A stretch of DNA of 64,000 nt from a bacterium (GTDB lineage: Bacteria; Planctomycetota; Planctomycetia; Planctomycetales; Planctomycetaceae), in contig WGME01000003.1 of assembly GCA_016125225.1 (NCBI GenBank), forward strand, positions 806,001-870,000, in the 5' to 3' direction. The translations under genes were made by a program, and so were the position numbers. This document shows, piece after piece, positions 31,041 to 40,683 of this stretch. Position 1 is the first letter of the stretch. Each line of letters starts with the position of its first letter. The notes under the pieces are model-generated. The model saw only the letters and a program-made list of their open reading frames with translations. It did no database searches and was not told where the DNA came from.

Positions 31041-31109
31041 GGCACTGGCTTTGCCAGTGTGAATCCATATGTATAGTCAAAAAAGAACGAGGCACTGGCT
31101 GAGCCAGTG
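31041..31109. repeat. Two copies of a short hairpin repeat GGCACTGGCTNNGCCAGTG, 50 bp apart
   Basis: 31041-31059 GGCACTGGCTTTGCCAGTG and 31091-31109 GGCACTGGCTGAGCCAGTG, each with a 7-bp perfect stem. Confidence 0.85.
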
Positions 31110-31153
31110 GCACACAAAGTGGAGATTGATAACGAACCGACAAGGAGGTCGGC

Positions 31154-31381
31154 ATGTCGTATGTCAGTCTGGCGATTTACGGAACAGCCGCAGTATGGGC
31201 GGTGCAGATGCTGCTCACTCTGATGGAGCAGCACCGCCGCCGCAAACTGGCCGAGTTGCAGCAGGCCGAGATCGTCCGGTTGCAGGCGGAAGCCGTGGCT
31301 GCCGCGGAAGCTGAATTGGAAAAAGCGACCGCTGCGACACCTCTGAATCGGCCTCCGCTCGTGGCCGCAAAATCCAAGTAG
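31154..31381 (+). CDS. Small uncharacterised protein with N-terminal TM and coiled-coil-like region
   Basis: 75-aa ORF immediately upstream of miaB. Confidence 0.5.
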   Translation: MSYVSLAIYGTAAVWAVQMLLTLMEQHRRRKLAELQQAEIVRLQAEAVAAAEAELEKATAATPLNRPPLVAAKSK

Positions 31382-31414
31382 TTCGGTTCCCGCACGGAAA
31401 AGCAGTGAGTTGCC

Positions 31415-32866
31415 ATGACCACCCCGCATAACGGCAAACTCTATATCGAAACCGTTGGCTGTCAGATGAATATGCTCGACAGCGAACTGGTGGTCGCTGC
31501 GTTGCGGAAGCAAGGCTACGAACTCACGGGTGATGTCGCGGCCGCCGATACCGTGCTGTTCAACACCTGCAGCGTGCGGGAACATGCCGAGCACAAAATC
31601 TACAGTGCTCTCGGTCGTCTCAAATTCAGCAAGCAGACCCGCCCGCAACAAGTGATCGGCGTGCTCGGCTGCATGGCTCAGAAAGATCAGGAACTGGTCT
31701 TCCAGCGGGCACCGCATGTCGATCTGGTCGTGGGGACCGGTCAACTCGGCGAAATCCCCCGGTTGATCGCTGAAGCCCGTGGCACCCGCCAACGCTCGCT
31801 CGCGGTGAGTCTCGACCGCCGTGAAGGGACGCGGATGGAAGTCTCGAACAGCTTCCAGAGTTACGACCCGTTGCGTGAACCCGAAATGCGGCCGAGCCCG
31901 TATCAGGCCTTTGTCCGCATCATGTTCGGCTGCGATAAATTCTGTACCTACTGCGTGGTACCCATGACCCGCGGCCCGGAACAGAGCCGATCCCCGCGCG
32001 ACATTCTGCTCGAATGCCGCGTGCTGGCCGATCAGGGCGTGAAAGAAGTCACACTGCTTGGTCAAACGGTGAACAGCTTTAAAGTCACCGAAGATGGCAA
32101 GATCTGGCGATTGTCTGATCTGCTCGCCGCGATTCATGACATCAATGGCCTCGACCGGTTGAAGTTCGTCACCAACTATCCGCGTGACATGACCGATGAC
32201 CTGTTGCAGGCTGTGCGAGATCTGCCGAAGTGTGCCCGCTATCTGCATGTGCCGGCCCAGTCGGGCTGCGATGACATGCTGAAGAAAATGAAGCGGGGTT
32301 ACACCATCGGTGAGTACCGCGAAATGCACCAGCGGTTGAAAGAGACCATGCCCGATGCCGCGGTTTCGAGCGACTTCATTGTGGGTTTCTGCGGTGAGAC
32401 CGACGCCGCTCATGAGAAGAGCATGGACCTCATCCGCGAAATGCGGTTCAAAAACAGCTTCATCTTCAAATACAGCCCGCGACCGGGAACGAAAGCCTAC
32501 GGCCTGATGCCCGACGATGTACCGGAAGAGGTGAAGAAGGCCCGCAATAACGAGATGCTGGCGTTGCAGAACCAGATCAGCGGGGAAGACAACGCGAAGT
32601 TCATCGGCCGCACGGTTGAAGTGCTCGTGGAAGGGGTCAGCAAGAACGCGGAGAAGCGCGGCGAGACCGATGCGTCTCACGGCCCGGTGCAACTGACCGG
32701 CCGGACGATGTGCGACCGTATCGTTGTCTTCCCTGGGAATCCCCGGCTCGCCGGATCATTGACCGAGATCGCCGTCGAAGATTGCACTTCGACCACGCTC
32801 ATCGGCAGCATTATGACGCGTGAAGTTCAACACGGTTCCACGTCGCTGCTGCCGATTCTGGTGTGA
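31415..32866 (+). CDS. miaB: tRNA-2-methylthio-N6-dimethylallyladenosine synthase MiaB
   Basis: ETVGCQMNMLDSE, FNTCSVREHAEHK, GCDKFCTYCVVPMTRGPEQSRSP. Confidence 0.95.
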   Translation: MTTPHNGKLYIETVGCQMNMLDSELVVAALRKQGYELTGDVAAADTVLFNTCSVREHAEHKIYSALGRLKFSKQTRPQQVIGVLGCMAQKDQELVFQRAPHVDLVVGTGQLGEIPRLIAEARGTRQRSLAVSLDRREGTRMEVSNSFQSYDPLREPEMRPSPYQAFVRIMFGCDKFCTYCVVPMTRGPEQSRSPRDILLECRVLADQGVKEVTLLGQTVNSFKVTEDGKIWRLSDLLAAIHDINGLDRLKFVTNYPRDMTDDLLQAVRDLPKCARYLHVPAQSGCDDMLKKMKRGYTIGEYREMHQRLKETMPDAAVSSDFIVGFCGETDAAHEKSMDLIREMRFKNSFIFKYSPRPGTKAYGLMPDDVPEEVKKARNNEMLALQNQISGEDNAKFIGRTVEVLVEGVSKNAEKRGETDASHGPVQLTGRTMCDRIVVFPGNPRLAGSLTEIAVEDCTSTTLIGSIMTREVQHGSTSLLPILV

Positions 32867-32880
32867 TTGCCAGGAAAGAT

Positions 32881-32998
32881 CCCACCCATGGCAATGGGTG
32901 GGCTTCGCTCGGGTGGCGGGGGCGTTCCAACGGAAGCCCCCGGAGTTGGGACATTGACGTTCGGGGGCTTGCGCATGCGCGGAGCGCCCCCGCCACCC
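32881..32998. repeat. Compound inverted-repeat element between convergent genes
   Basis: CCCACCCAT-GGCA-ATGGGTGGG (32881-32902); outer GGGTGGCGGGGGCGTTCC (32911-32928) / GGAGCGCCCCCGCCACCC (32981-32998); inner AAGCCCCCG/CGGGGGCTT; palindrome GCGCATGCGC (32971-32980). Confidence 0.85.
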
Positions 32999-33013
32999 TG
33001 CCAATGGAATGTA

Positions 33014-34468
33014 TTACGCGATGATGTCTTGGACCACGTGGCCGTGTACATCAGTCAGGCGGTAATCGCGGCCCTGGAAGCGGTAGGTTAACTGCTCGTG
33101 GTCATAACCGAGCAGATGCAGAATGGTGGCGTGCAGGTCGTGGACATGGACCTTGCCGTCGATCACGCCGAAGCCGAGTTCGTCGGTCTCACCGTGTATG
33201 TGCCCGGCCTTCACGCCGCCGCCTGCGAGCCACATGGTATAGGCATCGATGTGATGATCGCGGCCGGGAGTCTGCCGGGCCTCTCCCATCGGCGTGCGAC
33301 CGAATTCGCCCCCCCAGACGACGAGCGTGTCATTCAATAAGCCACGCTCTTTCAGATCGAGAACCAATGCAGCACTCGCCTGGTCGGTGTCTTTCACAAC
33401 CTTTTCAAAGTCAGCACCGAGGGTTTCATTGGGGCCGCCGTGGCTGTCCCAGTTGGTGTGGTAGAGTTGCACGAAACGCACCCCGCGCTCAATGAGCCGC
33501 CGCGCCTGCAGGCAGTTCGCAGCAAACGAAGGTTGCCCCGGAGTCACGCCGTAACGTTCGAGTGTGGTGGCTGACTCACTGGCGAGGTCCATCAGTTCCG
33601 GCGCACTGGTTTGCATGCGGTACGCCATTTCGTAGGCGTTGATGCGCGTGAGAATTTCGGGATCGCCGGTTTCATCGAGCCGGGCACGATTGAGAGCAGA
33701 GACTGTATCGACGAATTGCCGTTCGCGATCGCGGGTGATGCCGGGTGGGCTTTGCAGATGCAGAATCGCATCGCCTTTGCCACGGAAGGGGACACCCTGG
33801 AAGGATGTCGGCAGGAACCCGCTGCTCCAGAGTGTCGCACCACCACGGGGTCCACGGGGTCCACTTTGCAACACGACAAAACCGGGTAGATCCTGTGACG
33901 GGCTGCCGAGTCCATAAGTGACCCAGGACCCCATGCTCGGCCGACCGGGGGCCTGGAAACCGGTGTTCATGAAGAGTTTGGCGGGGGCATGGTTGAAGAC
34001 ATCGGTGGTGACGCCCCGCAGCCAGCAGACTTCGTCGACAATAGATCGATGATGGGGCAGCAGTTCGCTCAAGGTCATGCCGCATTCGCCATACTGCTCG
34101 AACTTCCTTTGGTTTCCGAGCAGCGTTTCATTGCCCTTGAGGAAAGCGAAGCGTTTGCCTTCGAGCAGGCTTTTCGGCGGAGCCTGGCCGTGCAGTTCGC
34201 AGAGTTTGGGCTTGTAGGAAAAGAGTTCGAGCTGACTTGGCCCACCCGCCATGAAGAGAAAGATGACGCGTTTCGCCTTCGGCGCGAACTGCGGATCACG
34301 TGGCAGCATGGGGTTGGTGGGATCGAGCTGGATCGGGGCAGAAACCCCATCGCCTGCCAACAACGAATGCAAGGCGAGCGCCCCGACACCGACGCCACAC
34401 TGTTGAAAGAAATGGCGGCGGGTTTGCTGCAACAAGGGCGACTCGACGATATCGGTTTGCGGTGGCAT
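33014..34468 (-). CDS. DUF1501 domain protein
   Basis: QQTRRHFFQQCGVGVGALALHSLL Tat-like start; MAGGPSQLELFSYKP, NWDSHGGPNETL, GEFGRTPMGE. Confidence 0.93.
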   Translation of the reverse strand: MPPQTDIVESPLLQQTRRHFFQQCGVGVGALALHSLLAGDGVSAPIQLDPTNPMLPRDPQFAPKAKRVIFLFMAGGPSQLELFSYKPKLCELHGQAPPKSLLEGKRFAFLKGNETLLGNQRKFEQYGECGMTLSELLPHHRSIVDEVCWLRGVTTDVFNHAPAKLFMNTGFQAPGRPSMGSWVTYGLGSPSQDLPGFVVLQSGPRGPRGGATLWSSGFLPTSFQGVPFRGKGDAILHLQSPPGITRDRERQFVDTVSALNRARLDETGDPEILTRINAYEMAYRMQTSAPELMDLASESATTLERYGVTPGQPSFAANCLQARRLIERGVRFVQLYHTNWDSHGGPNETLGADFEKVVKDTDQASAALVLDLKERGLLNDTLVVWGGEFGRTPMGEARQTPGRDHHIDAYTMWLAGGGVKAGHIHGETDELGFGVIDGKVHVHDLHATILHLLGYDHEQLTYRFQGRDYRLTDVHGHVVQDIIA

Positions 34469-34470
34469 GA

Positions 34471-37400
34471 CTATTCCCGCGTGATGAAGTTGTCGGTATT
34501 CAAAATCGTTCGGGCCAAAACCACCCAGGCCGCGGTCTCGGCGAGGGGACCAGCATCACGGTCAGGCAGGGGGACTAAGGCTTCCGCGGCCCCGGCATCA
34601 TCGACAAAGCTGCGGCGCTGTTCCGTGAAGTAGTTTTGCAGAATGGCCAGTTCTTCGGCAGTGGCCTCGCGACTGAGACAGAGCCGCATCAAATGGTGGA
34701 TGCGCCGGGGCAAATCATCGGCAGGAGCTTCGTGGAGCACCCGCACGGCCAGTTGCTGGGCGAGTTCCAGAAAGACGGGGTCATTCGCCACGGTCAATGC
34801 CTGTAACGGCGTGTTCGAGCGAATGCGGCGAGTGCAGACCGATTGGAAATCGGGGGCATCAAACGTCGTCAACAAAGGGTAGGGCGCGCTGCGATAGAAG
34901 AACGTGTAGAGCGTGCGGCGATGACGGTTGGGACCGCTTTCCGTCGGCCAGCTTTTGTTGACCTGCGTAAAGGCATAGACCCCCTCGGGCTGCACCGGAT
35001 AGACGCTTTGGCCACCAAACACTTCCTGCAAGGCCCCGCTGGCTGACAGGGCCGCATCGCGGATCACTTCAGCATCGAGTCGCAGGCGGTTCTGGCGTCC
35101 GAGGAGCAGATTACGCGGGTCTTTCTCATGCAGATCGGTCCGCAGATGGGACGACTGCCGATAGGTGTGGCTGGTCACAATCAGCCGGTGCATCGCTTTC
35201 TGACTCCAGCCCTGTCGCACAAATTCGCGAGCCAGCCAGTCGAGCAACTCGGGATGGGTGGGCGGCGAACCTTGTGTGCCAAAGTCCTCTTCGGTTTCAA
35301 CCAGCCCCCGACCGAAGTATCGCATCCAGAGGCGATTCATGGTGACGCGTGTCGTTAACGGATGCTCTGGATCAACCAGCCAGCGTGCCAGATCGAGCCG
35401 GTTTCGCTGAGCTGCTTCCCCTACCAGCAACGGCGGAATTGAGGCAAAGACACCGGGATGCAGTGGTCCCGCCGCTTGATCGGGTCGTGTGAAGTCACCG
35501 CGTGTCAGCAGAAACGTGTCCCGCTTCTGGGGCAGATCCCGCAGAATCATGGCCTGCACCACATCGGGATTGGGCGGCACCGTTTTCTTCTTTACACGCG
35601 GTTCCGCCTGCTCAAACGCCTGCTGCAATTTGTTGTTCTGCAGTTCCGTGCGTTGATCGGCGGGCGTGTCGAGTGCGGCGAGGAGTTCGACTTCTTCCCC
35701 GAAGACAAACGTCGGCGTTTCGAGTGTGACATCGAGCGCGAACCGGCCGATGGTGTAGTTTGCATTGAGATCGTGCTTCAATGTGACATTCAATGTGCGT
35801 CGTTTGGTGGTGATTGCCGCCGCCAGTACAAAGACGGCTTCATGCGGGGCGTTCATTTGTGCGGAAGAACCAGGAGCCACATTGATCGCCCAGCCGGTCT
35901 TGGGGTCGTCATCAATCGCGGCGGTCACGGGGTAGCCGGGTTGTTCATGATCGGTGACCGCCTTGGAGAGGGGCGCCGGATCGGTATCGATTTTCAGTTC
36001 GACACCCGTGAGAACAAAATTCCCATTCCCCGCTCGGCCAGGACCGGTTTTTGGCAAAGAAGGATCAGGCAAGACTCGTAAACGAATCGCCGCGATTTGG
36101 GCGAGATCGGTCTGTGCTGCTAACTGGTAGGTGTCATGCGCCGCAACCGGGCTGGTGACGAGCAGCGATCCGTCCTCCAGCGTTTCAAAAGTGGCCCCAC
36201 CTGTCGAAGTGGCTTTGAGTTCCGTCACTTGCCGCCAGACGGTCTGCCGCATGGCATTCTCGGGGGACGCGGCGGCCAATTTCTCACGGGTCGACTTCTC
36301 CCAGGCCACCCGCCACGCGGCGATCTGCTCGGCTGTCGGCGGCACCGGGGTCCGTTGCACATCGACAGGTTGGCCGAACATCTCCCCGCGAATCACTTCG
36401 ACCGCCGGGCCACGGTTGTTCTTATCCTCACAGGAATTGAAGAACGCCAGCAGTTCATAGTATTCGCGTTGGGTGAGCGGGTCGAATTTGTGCGAATGGC
36501 ATTGGGCACAACCGACGGTCAGTCCCAGCCAGACCGCCCCCGTGGTGTTGGCCCGATCCATCGTCGCTTCCACGCGGAACTGCTCGGGATCGGTCCCGCC
36601 TTCCTGATTGATGAGCGTGTTGCGATGAAACCCCGTCGCCACCAGTTGCGATTTGGTCGGACTCGGCAACAGATCCCCCGCCAGTTGCTCGATTGTGAAT
36701 TGATCGAACGGCAAGTCGCGGTTCAAGGCCTCGATCACCCAATCACGGTACGGCCACATATCGCGCGGGCCATCAATCGAGTAGCCATTCGAATCGGCAT
36801 AACGGGCCTGATCGAGCCAGTGCCGCCCCCAGCGCTCCCCATAACGGGGTGAGGCTAATAACCGTTCCACCAGCTTCTCATAGGCGGCAGGATCAGAGTC
36901 CGTAAGGAACACTTCGATTTCCTCAGGCGATGGCAGCAGGCCGGTCAGATCGAGTGTCACCCGGCGGATCAAGGTGGCACGATCAGCTTCGGTGGAAGGT
37001 GTCAGCCCGGCCGACTGTAGCCGCGAGAAGACGAAGGCATCGATCGGATTACGCACCTCTTCACTGGTCACTTGCGGAGGGGGAGCATCGCGGACGGGCA
37101 GGAACGACCAGTGCCCTTCGTACTCGGCCCCCTGTGCGATCCAACGCTTCAAGGTTTCCAGTTCATCCGCCGTGAACTTGGGCTTCTTCGAGGACGGCGG
37201 CGGCATCATCACATCGGGGTCACTGGACGTGATGCGTTCCCAGACCGCGCTCTCTGTCACCTGACCGGGAGTGATGGCCCCCGCGGCGGTTGCTCCTTCA
37301 AAGGTATCGAGCCGCAAATCGGCTTCCCGATGTTTCGCATCGGGCCCATGACAGGCGAAACAGCGATCAGACAACAACGGCCGGATATGGGCATTGAACG

Positions 37401-37503
37401 TGGGGTTCACCGGCGGCGCGGCAGTGACCGGCAAGAGCTTTCCGAAGACCATCAGCCCGAGGCAACAGATCCACACAGGCCAGAGAACAATCGACCGCAG
37501 CAT
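34471..37503 (-). CDS. DUF1549/DUF1553 protein with N-terminal planctomycete cytochrome C domain
   Basis: LSDRCFACHGPDAKHREADLRLDTFEGA; TVGCAQCHSHKFDPLTQREYYELLAFFN; MNRLWMRYFGRGLVETEEDFGTQG. Confidence 0.94.
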   Translation of the reverse strand: MLRSIVLWPVWICCLGLMVFGKLLPVTAAPPVNPTFNAHIRPLLSDRCFACHGPDAKHREADLRLDTFEGATAAGAITPGQVTESAVWERITSSDPDVMMPPPSSKKPKFTADELETLKRWIAQGAEYEGHWSFLPVRDAPPPQVTSEEVRNPIDAFVFSRLQSAGLTPSTEADRATLIRRVTLDLTGLLPSPEEIEVFLTDSDPAAYEKLVERLLASPRYGERWGRHWLDQARYADSNGYSIDGPRDMWPYRDWVIEALNRDLPFDQFTIEQLAGDLLPSPTKSQLVATGFHRNTLINQEGGTDPEQFRVEATMDRANTTGAVWLGLTVGCAQCHSHKFDPLTQREYYELLAFFNSCEDKNNRGPAVEVIRGEMFGQPVDVQRTPVPPTAEQIAAWRVAWEKSTREKLAAASPENAMRQTVWRQVTELKATSTGGATFETLEDGSLLVTSPVAAHDTYQLAAQTDLAQIAAIRLRVLPDPSLPKTGPGRAGNGNFVLTGVELKIDTDPAPLSKAVTDHEQPGYPVTAAIDDDPKTGWAINVAPGSSAQMNAPHEAVFVLAAAITTKRRTLNVTLKHDLNANYTIGRFALDVTLETPTFVFGEEVELLAALDTPADQRTELQNNKLQQAFEQAEPRVKKKTVPPNPDVVQAMILRDLPQKRDTFLLTRGDFTRPDQAAGPLHPGVFASIPPLLVGEAAQRNRLDLARWLVDPEHPLTTRVTMNRLWMRYFGRGLVETEEDFGTQGSPPTHPELLDWLAREFVRQGWSQKAMHRLIVTSHTYRQSSHLRTDLHEKDPRNLLLGRQNRLRLDAEVIRDAALSASGALQEVFGGQSVYPVQPEGVYAFTQVNKSWPTESGPNRHRRTLYTFFYRSAPYPLLTTFDAPDFQSVCTRRIRSNTPLQALTVANDPVFLELAQQLAVRVLHEAPADDLPRRIHHLMRLCLSREATAEELAILQNYFTEQRRSFVDDAGAAEALVPLPDRDAGPLAETAAWVVLARTILNTDNFITRE

Positions 37504-37672
37504 CGGAGCGTCATCCCGGTGGGCGAATCACGAAATCACAAACCGGGCTGATTCACGACGCCATCCGCAACAGATTCGCATCGAGACCCGTCGATGTATC
37601 GTACCGTAGCCGGGGCACATTCGACCAGTTCACCGAACCGAATGCAGAGAGTTGGTCGCGAAGAGAGGCGGG

Positions 37673-38578
37673 CTAAACGGGTGCCGCGACATCGTGCGGG
37701 CGGCGACGTTTCAGCATGCGGACCTGATTTCCACAGCCCAGATATTCGACTTCGTCCATCAACATGCGGATCAGATAGACACCGCGGCCGGAAACCGCTT
37801 CCAGACGATTCAAGTCCGTCGGATCGGGCAGAGTTTGTGGATTGAATCCCGCACCGTCATCAGAGATCAAAAACTCCGCTTCGTCACGCGAGAGACGGGC
37901 CGTGAACTTCACGCAGCGGTCTCGATAGGGATCAATCTCGCGGCGTCGATGATGTTCGCGGACCCAAGCCGAGCCATCCCCTTTGCGAAGCTCGGAACTG
38001 AGTTCCAGGTTGCCGTGGTAGATCGCGTTTTCGAGGGATTCAGTGAGGGCAACACCGATGCGCATCAGCGTGCTTTCATCGCCGAACTTCAGCACGCGCA
38101 GTTGATCCTGCAGATGTGTCACCAGCGAAGGAATGACTTCGATCGAATTGCCCAGTTCAAAATGGGTTTGCCCGCCGAGCCAGCAATGCGCCAGGCGATG
38201 ATACCACCGCTCAGCGGTCTTCAGTCCCAAGACGTTTTGTACCGTCCGGACGAGATCCTGCTCCATCCGTCGCTTGGGAATGTAACTGCAGGCCCCTTTC
38301 TGCAGGGCCTCGGCGGCGATGTCTTCGTTGCCACGACCGGTGATGAGAATGGTTGGCACGCGCGGAAATTTGTCGCGAACATGTTCAACAATCCGTAGGC
38401 CGCTCATGTCGACCAGTTGCAACTCGGTCAGTACCGCTGACACTTCATGTGTATCAAGGATACGCTGCGCATCGGAACCACGCTGACTGACGTAACACTG
38501 ATAACCCGCCCGGGACAGCAGACTCAGCATGGTCTCCCGTTCGGCGAGGTGATCATCGATAATCAGCAAATGCGACAT
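37673..38578 (-). CDS. Response regulator receiver fused to a HATPase_c (RsbW-like) domain
   Basis: MSHLLIIDDHLAERETM receiver; ATP-binding boxes ESLENAIYHGN, DDGAGF, GRGVYLIRMLMDEV. Confidence 0.85.
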   Translation of the reverse strand: MSHLLIIDDHLAERETMLSLLSRAGYQCYVSQRGSDAQRILDTHEVSAVLTELQLVDMSGLRIVEHVRDKFPRVPTILITGRGNEDIAAEALQKGACSYIPKRRMEQDLVRTVQNVLGLKTAERWYHRLAHCWLGGQTHFELGNSIEVIPSLVTHLQDQLRVLKFGDESTLMRIGVALTESLENAIYHGNLELSSELRKGDGSAWVREHHRRREIDPYRDRCVKFTARLSRDEAEFLISDDGAGFNPQTLPDPTDLNRLEAVSGRGVYLIRMLMDEVEYLGCGNQVRMLKRRRPHDVAAPV

Positions 38579-38842
38579 CGTCTGAGGGCATTTTCTGGGG
38601 AAGTGGTCCACAGATGTTCGTTGGGAGCCTAACGCACTCGGCAAGTCGACTCAATGATTTCTGGTCGACTCGCCAACTCTTCATCAATTTCTGACGGGGT
38701 CTTTGCGCGGACTCCAACAGAGATCGAGGGGGAAAACCAGGCAGGCCAAGGCTCGATTCACTCGCACCTGCCTGGTTTCCAAACCCACGGGACAGACGCT
38801 GCGGTCGCTCCGAAACAACCGCAGGTCCGTGTTCCGGAAGAA

Positions 38843-39613
38843 TCAGGCGGCCACGCGTTGCGGCATGGGCAGAATCGTCGGAGTCATGCCCTTCGAAGCG
38901 GCGATGAATTCCTGGAAGATCTGCAGATCCAGTGCGGAAGCCGTATCGTCTTCCGGATGCCATTGCACGCCGAGACAGAACCAGTCGTCATCGATTGATT
39001 CGTAACACTCAATCACGCCATCGGGAGACATTGCCGACGGACGGAACAGCGGAGCCAGATGCTGGACGGCCATGCGATGGCTGCTGTTCACGCGGATTTC
39101 GCCGGGGCCATAGATGTCCCAGCAGCGGGTCCCTTCGACGATTTCAATCAGATGGCGGTTGTGTTGTTCGACAGGATCGTAGTGATGCAGCGACTTGGGA
39201 ACTTCTTCCATCACGTGCTGGAACAACGTGCCCCCGCAGACCACGTTGAGGGTCTGCATGCCGACACCAATCGCGAGCACGGGGATACGCATTTCGATGG
39301 CCAGTTTGCATAAACGGCGGTCGAAATCTTCCCGGCGGACCGGCATCGGGCGCGTCTGCGGATGAGATTGCAGACCCATGCGGACCGGGTCCAGGTCTTG
39401 CGTACAACCCGCGAGAACCAACCCATCGGCGGCTTCCAGGATCTGCTGCAGGTCTTCATCGTCAGCATAGGGGGGAATCAGCACGGCTAAGCCGCCAGCG
39501 GCGCTTACCGAATCGGAATAACCGGAGTTGAACCAGCTTAGGGCCAGGCCATCCTTTTTCTTGGGACGGAAATCTCCATTGATCGCAATCAAAGGCTTCT
39601 TGGACTGTCGCAT
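38843..39613 (-). CDS. Gamma-glutamyl-gamma-aminobutyrate hydrolase family (C26, class I GATase-like) protein
   Basis: PVLAIGVGMQTLNVVCGGTLFQHV, GVQWHPEDD; expected nucleophile Cys not present. Confidence 0.82.
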   Translation of the reverse strand: MRQSKKPLIAINGDFRPKKKDGLALSWFNSGYSDSVSAAGGLAVLIPPYADDEDLQQILEAADGLVLAGCTQDLDPVRMGLQSHPQTRPMPVRREDFDRRLCKLAIEMRIPVLAIGVGMQTLNVVCGGTLFQHVMEEVPKSLHHYDPVEQHNRHLIEIVEGTRCWDIYGPGEIRVNSSHRMAVQHLAPLFRPSAMSPDGVIECYESIDDDWFCLGVQWHPEDDTASALDLQIFQEFIAASKGMTPTILPMPQRVAA

Positions 39614-40111
39614 CGGAATCCTTTCTGAAATGCACGTCCTGTGCTCGACAGCAGTGCTGTCTTCGGGGAACCTGACACCGAGTCAACCGGCGGAATTACG
39701 GCTCTGCCGGAATAACGCAGAGTCTGACATCGAGCGGAGTTCGGGCTGCCGCTGGAAATCTGTCAGACGGGGCCTGCGTGCCTGTTGACCCGGAAAAACT
39801 CGAGAGAAGGGGCGAGCGAGAACCCCACATGAAGAAGGACGAACGCGTCCAGTGAGCCACTGATTGCTTCGGGGCAATAGATCACGATGCGCTCGGCGAG
39901 CCACACCGGTCCGACCCTGACATGCACTTCCCTGTGACATGGACACCCGACTCCTTCAGGTGGGGCGACATCTTTGCCGCCATTTCTATCGATCAGCCTC
40001 GGTGACCGCGACTGACGGACCACTTTTTACGGCGAATATTGCCGACTGTCAAAAGACTCGTTCATTTTGGGCCAAAAAATGTCTTGAGCCACCATAGGTT
40101 GTGGGTAAGCT

Positions 40112-40633
40112 GTGCGGCAAAACCAGACAACCGCAGAGATTTGTCCAATGACATCAGCCGGTCTCACCTGCAAATTAGTTTCGGAGTCAGCCACCCGCAG
40201 TTTGGGATTAGCGCTCGCGAAGGCCGTGCAACCGGGCGATGTACTAGCTCTGATCGGCGATCTCGGAGCGGGGAAAACACGGCTCACCCAAAGCCTGGCC
40301 CTGGGACTGGGTGTCCCCAGCGACACCGTCACCAGCCCGACCTTTACGTTGATTCATGAATACCAGAACGGTCGCTTACCACTGCGACATTGCGATGCCT
40401 ATCGCCTGCAGTCCGCCGAGGAATTCGCTGATCTGGGTCTCGATGAACTCTTTGCGGAAGATGGCGTCGCCATTATCGAATGGGCCGACCGAGTGAGTGG
40501 ATACCTGCCGCGTGATCGTCTGGAACTACGGCTGTCGGTCATGGATGAAACCACGCGGCAGGTGGAGATGACCGGTACGGGACCGCGGGGGCAGCAACTG
40601 GTCGCGACGCTGGCGGAACGCAGACCCTGGTGA
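40112..40633 (+). CDS. tsaE: tRNA threonylcarbamoyladenosine biosynthesis ATPase TsaE
   Basis: LIGDLGAGKTRLTQSLALGLG, SPTFTLIHEYQNG, HCDAYRL. Confidence 0.94.
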   Translation: MRQNQTTAEICPMTSAGLTCKLVSESATRSLGLALAKAVQPGDVLALIGDLGAGKTRLTQSLALGLGVPSDTVTSPTFTLIHEYQNGRLPLRHCDAYRLQSAEEFADLGLDELFAEDGVAIIEWADRVSGYLPRDRLELRLSVMDETTRQVEMTGTGPRGQQLVATLAERRPW

Positions 40634-40683
40634 GTCCGTCAAGGTCTTATGAGTCACAATCGTGATCAGGGCGGGACGATTCG

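Noticed and set aside
30839-32692. 617-aa minus-strand ORF antisense to efp 3' end and miaB
   Set aside because: His/Arg/Phe-rich mirror translation of miaB; no motifs; spans several real genes.
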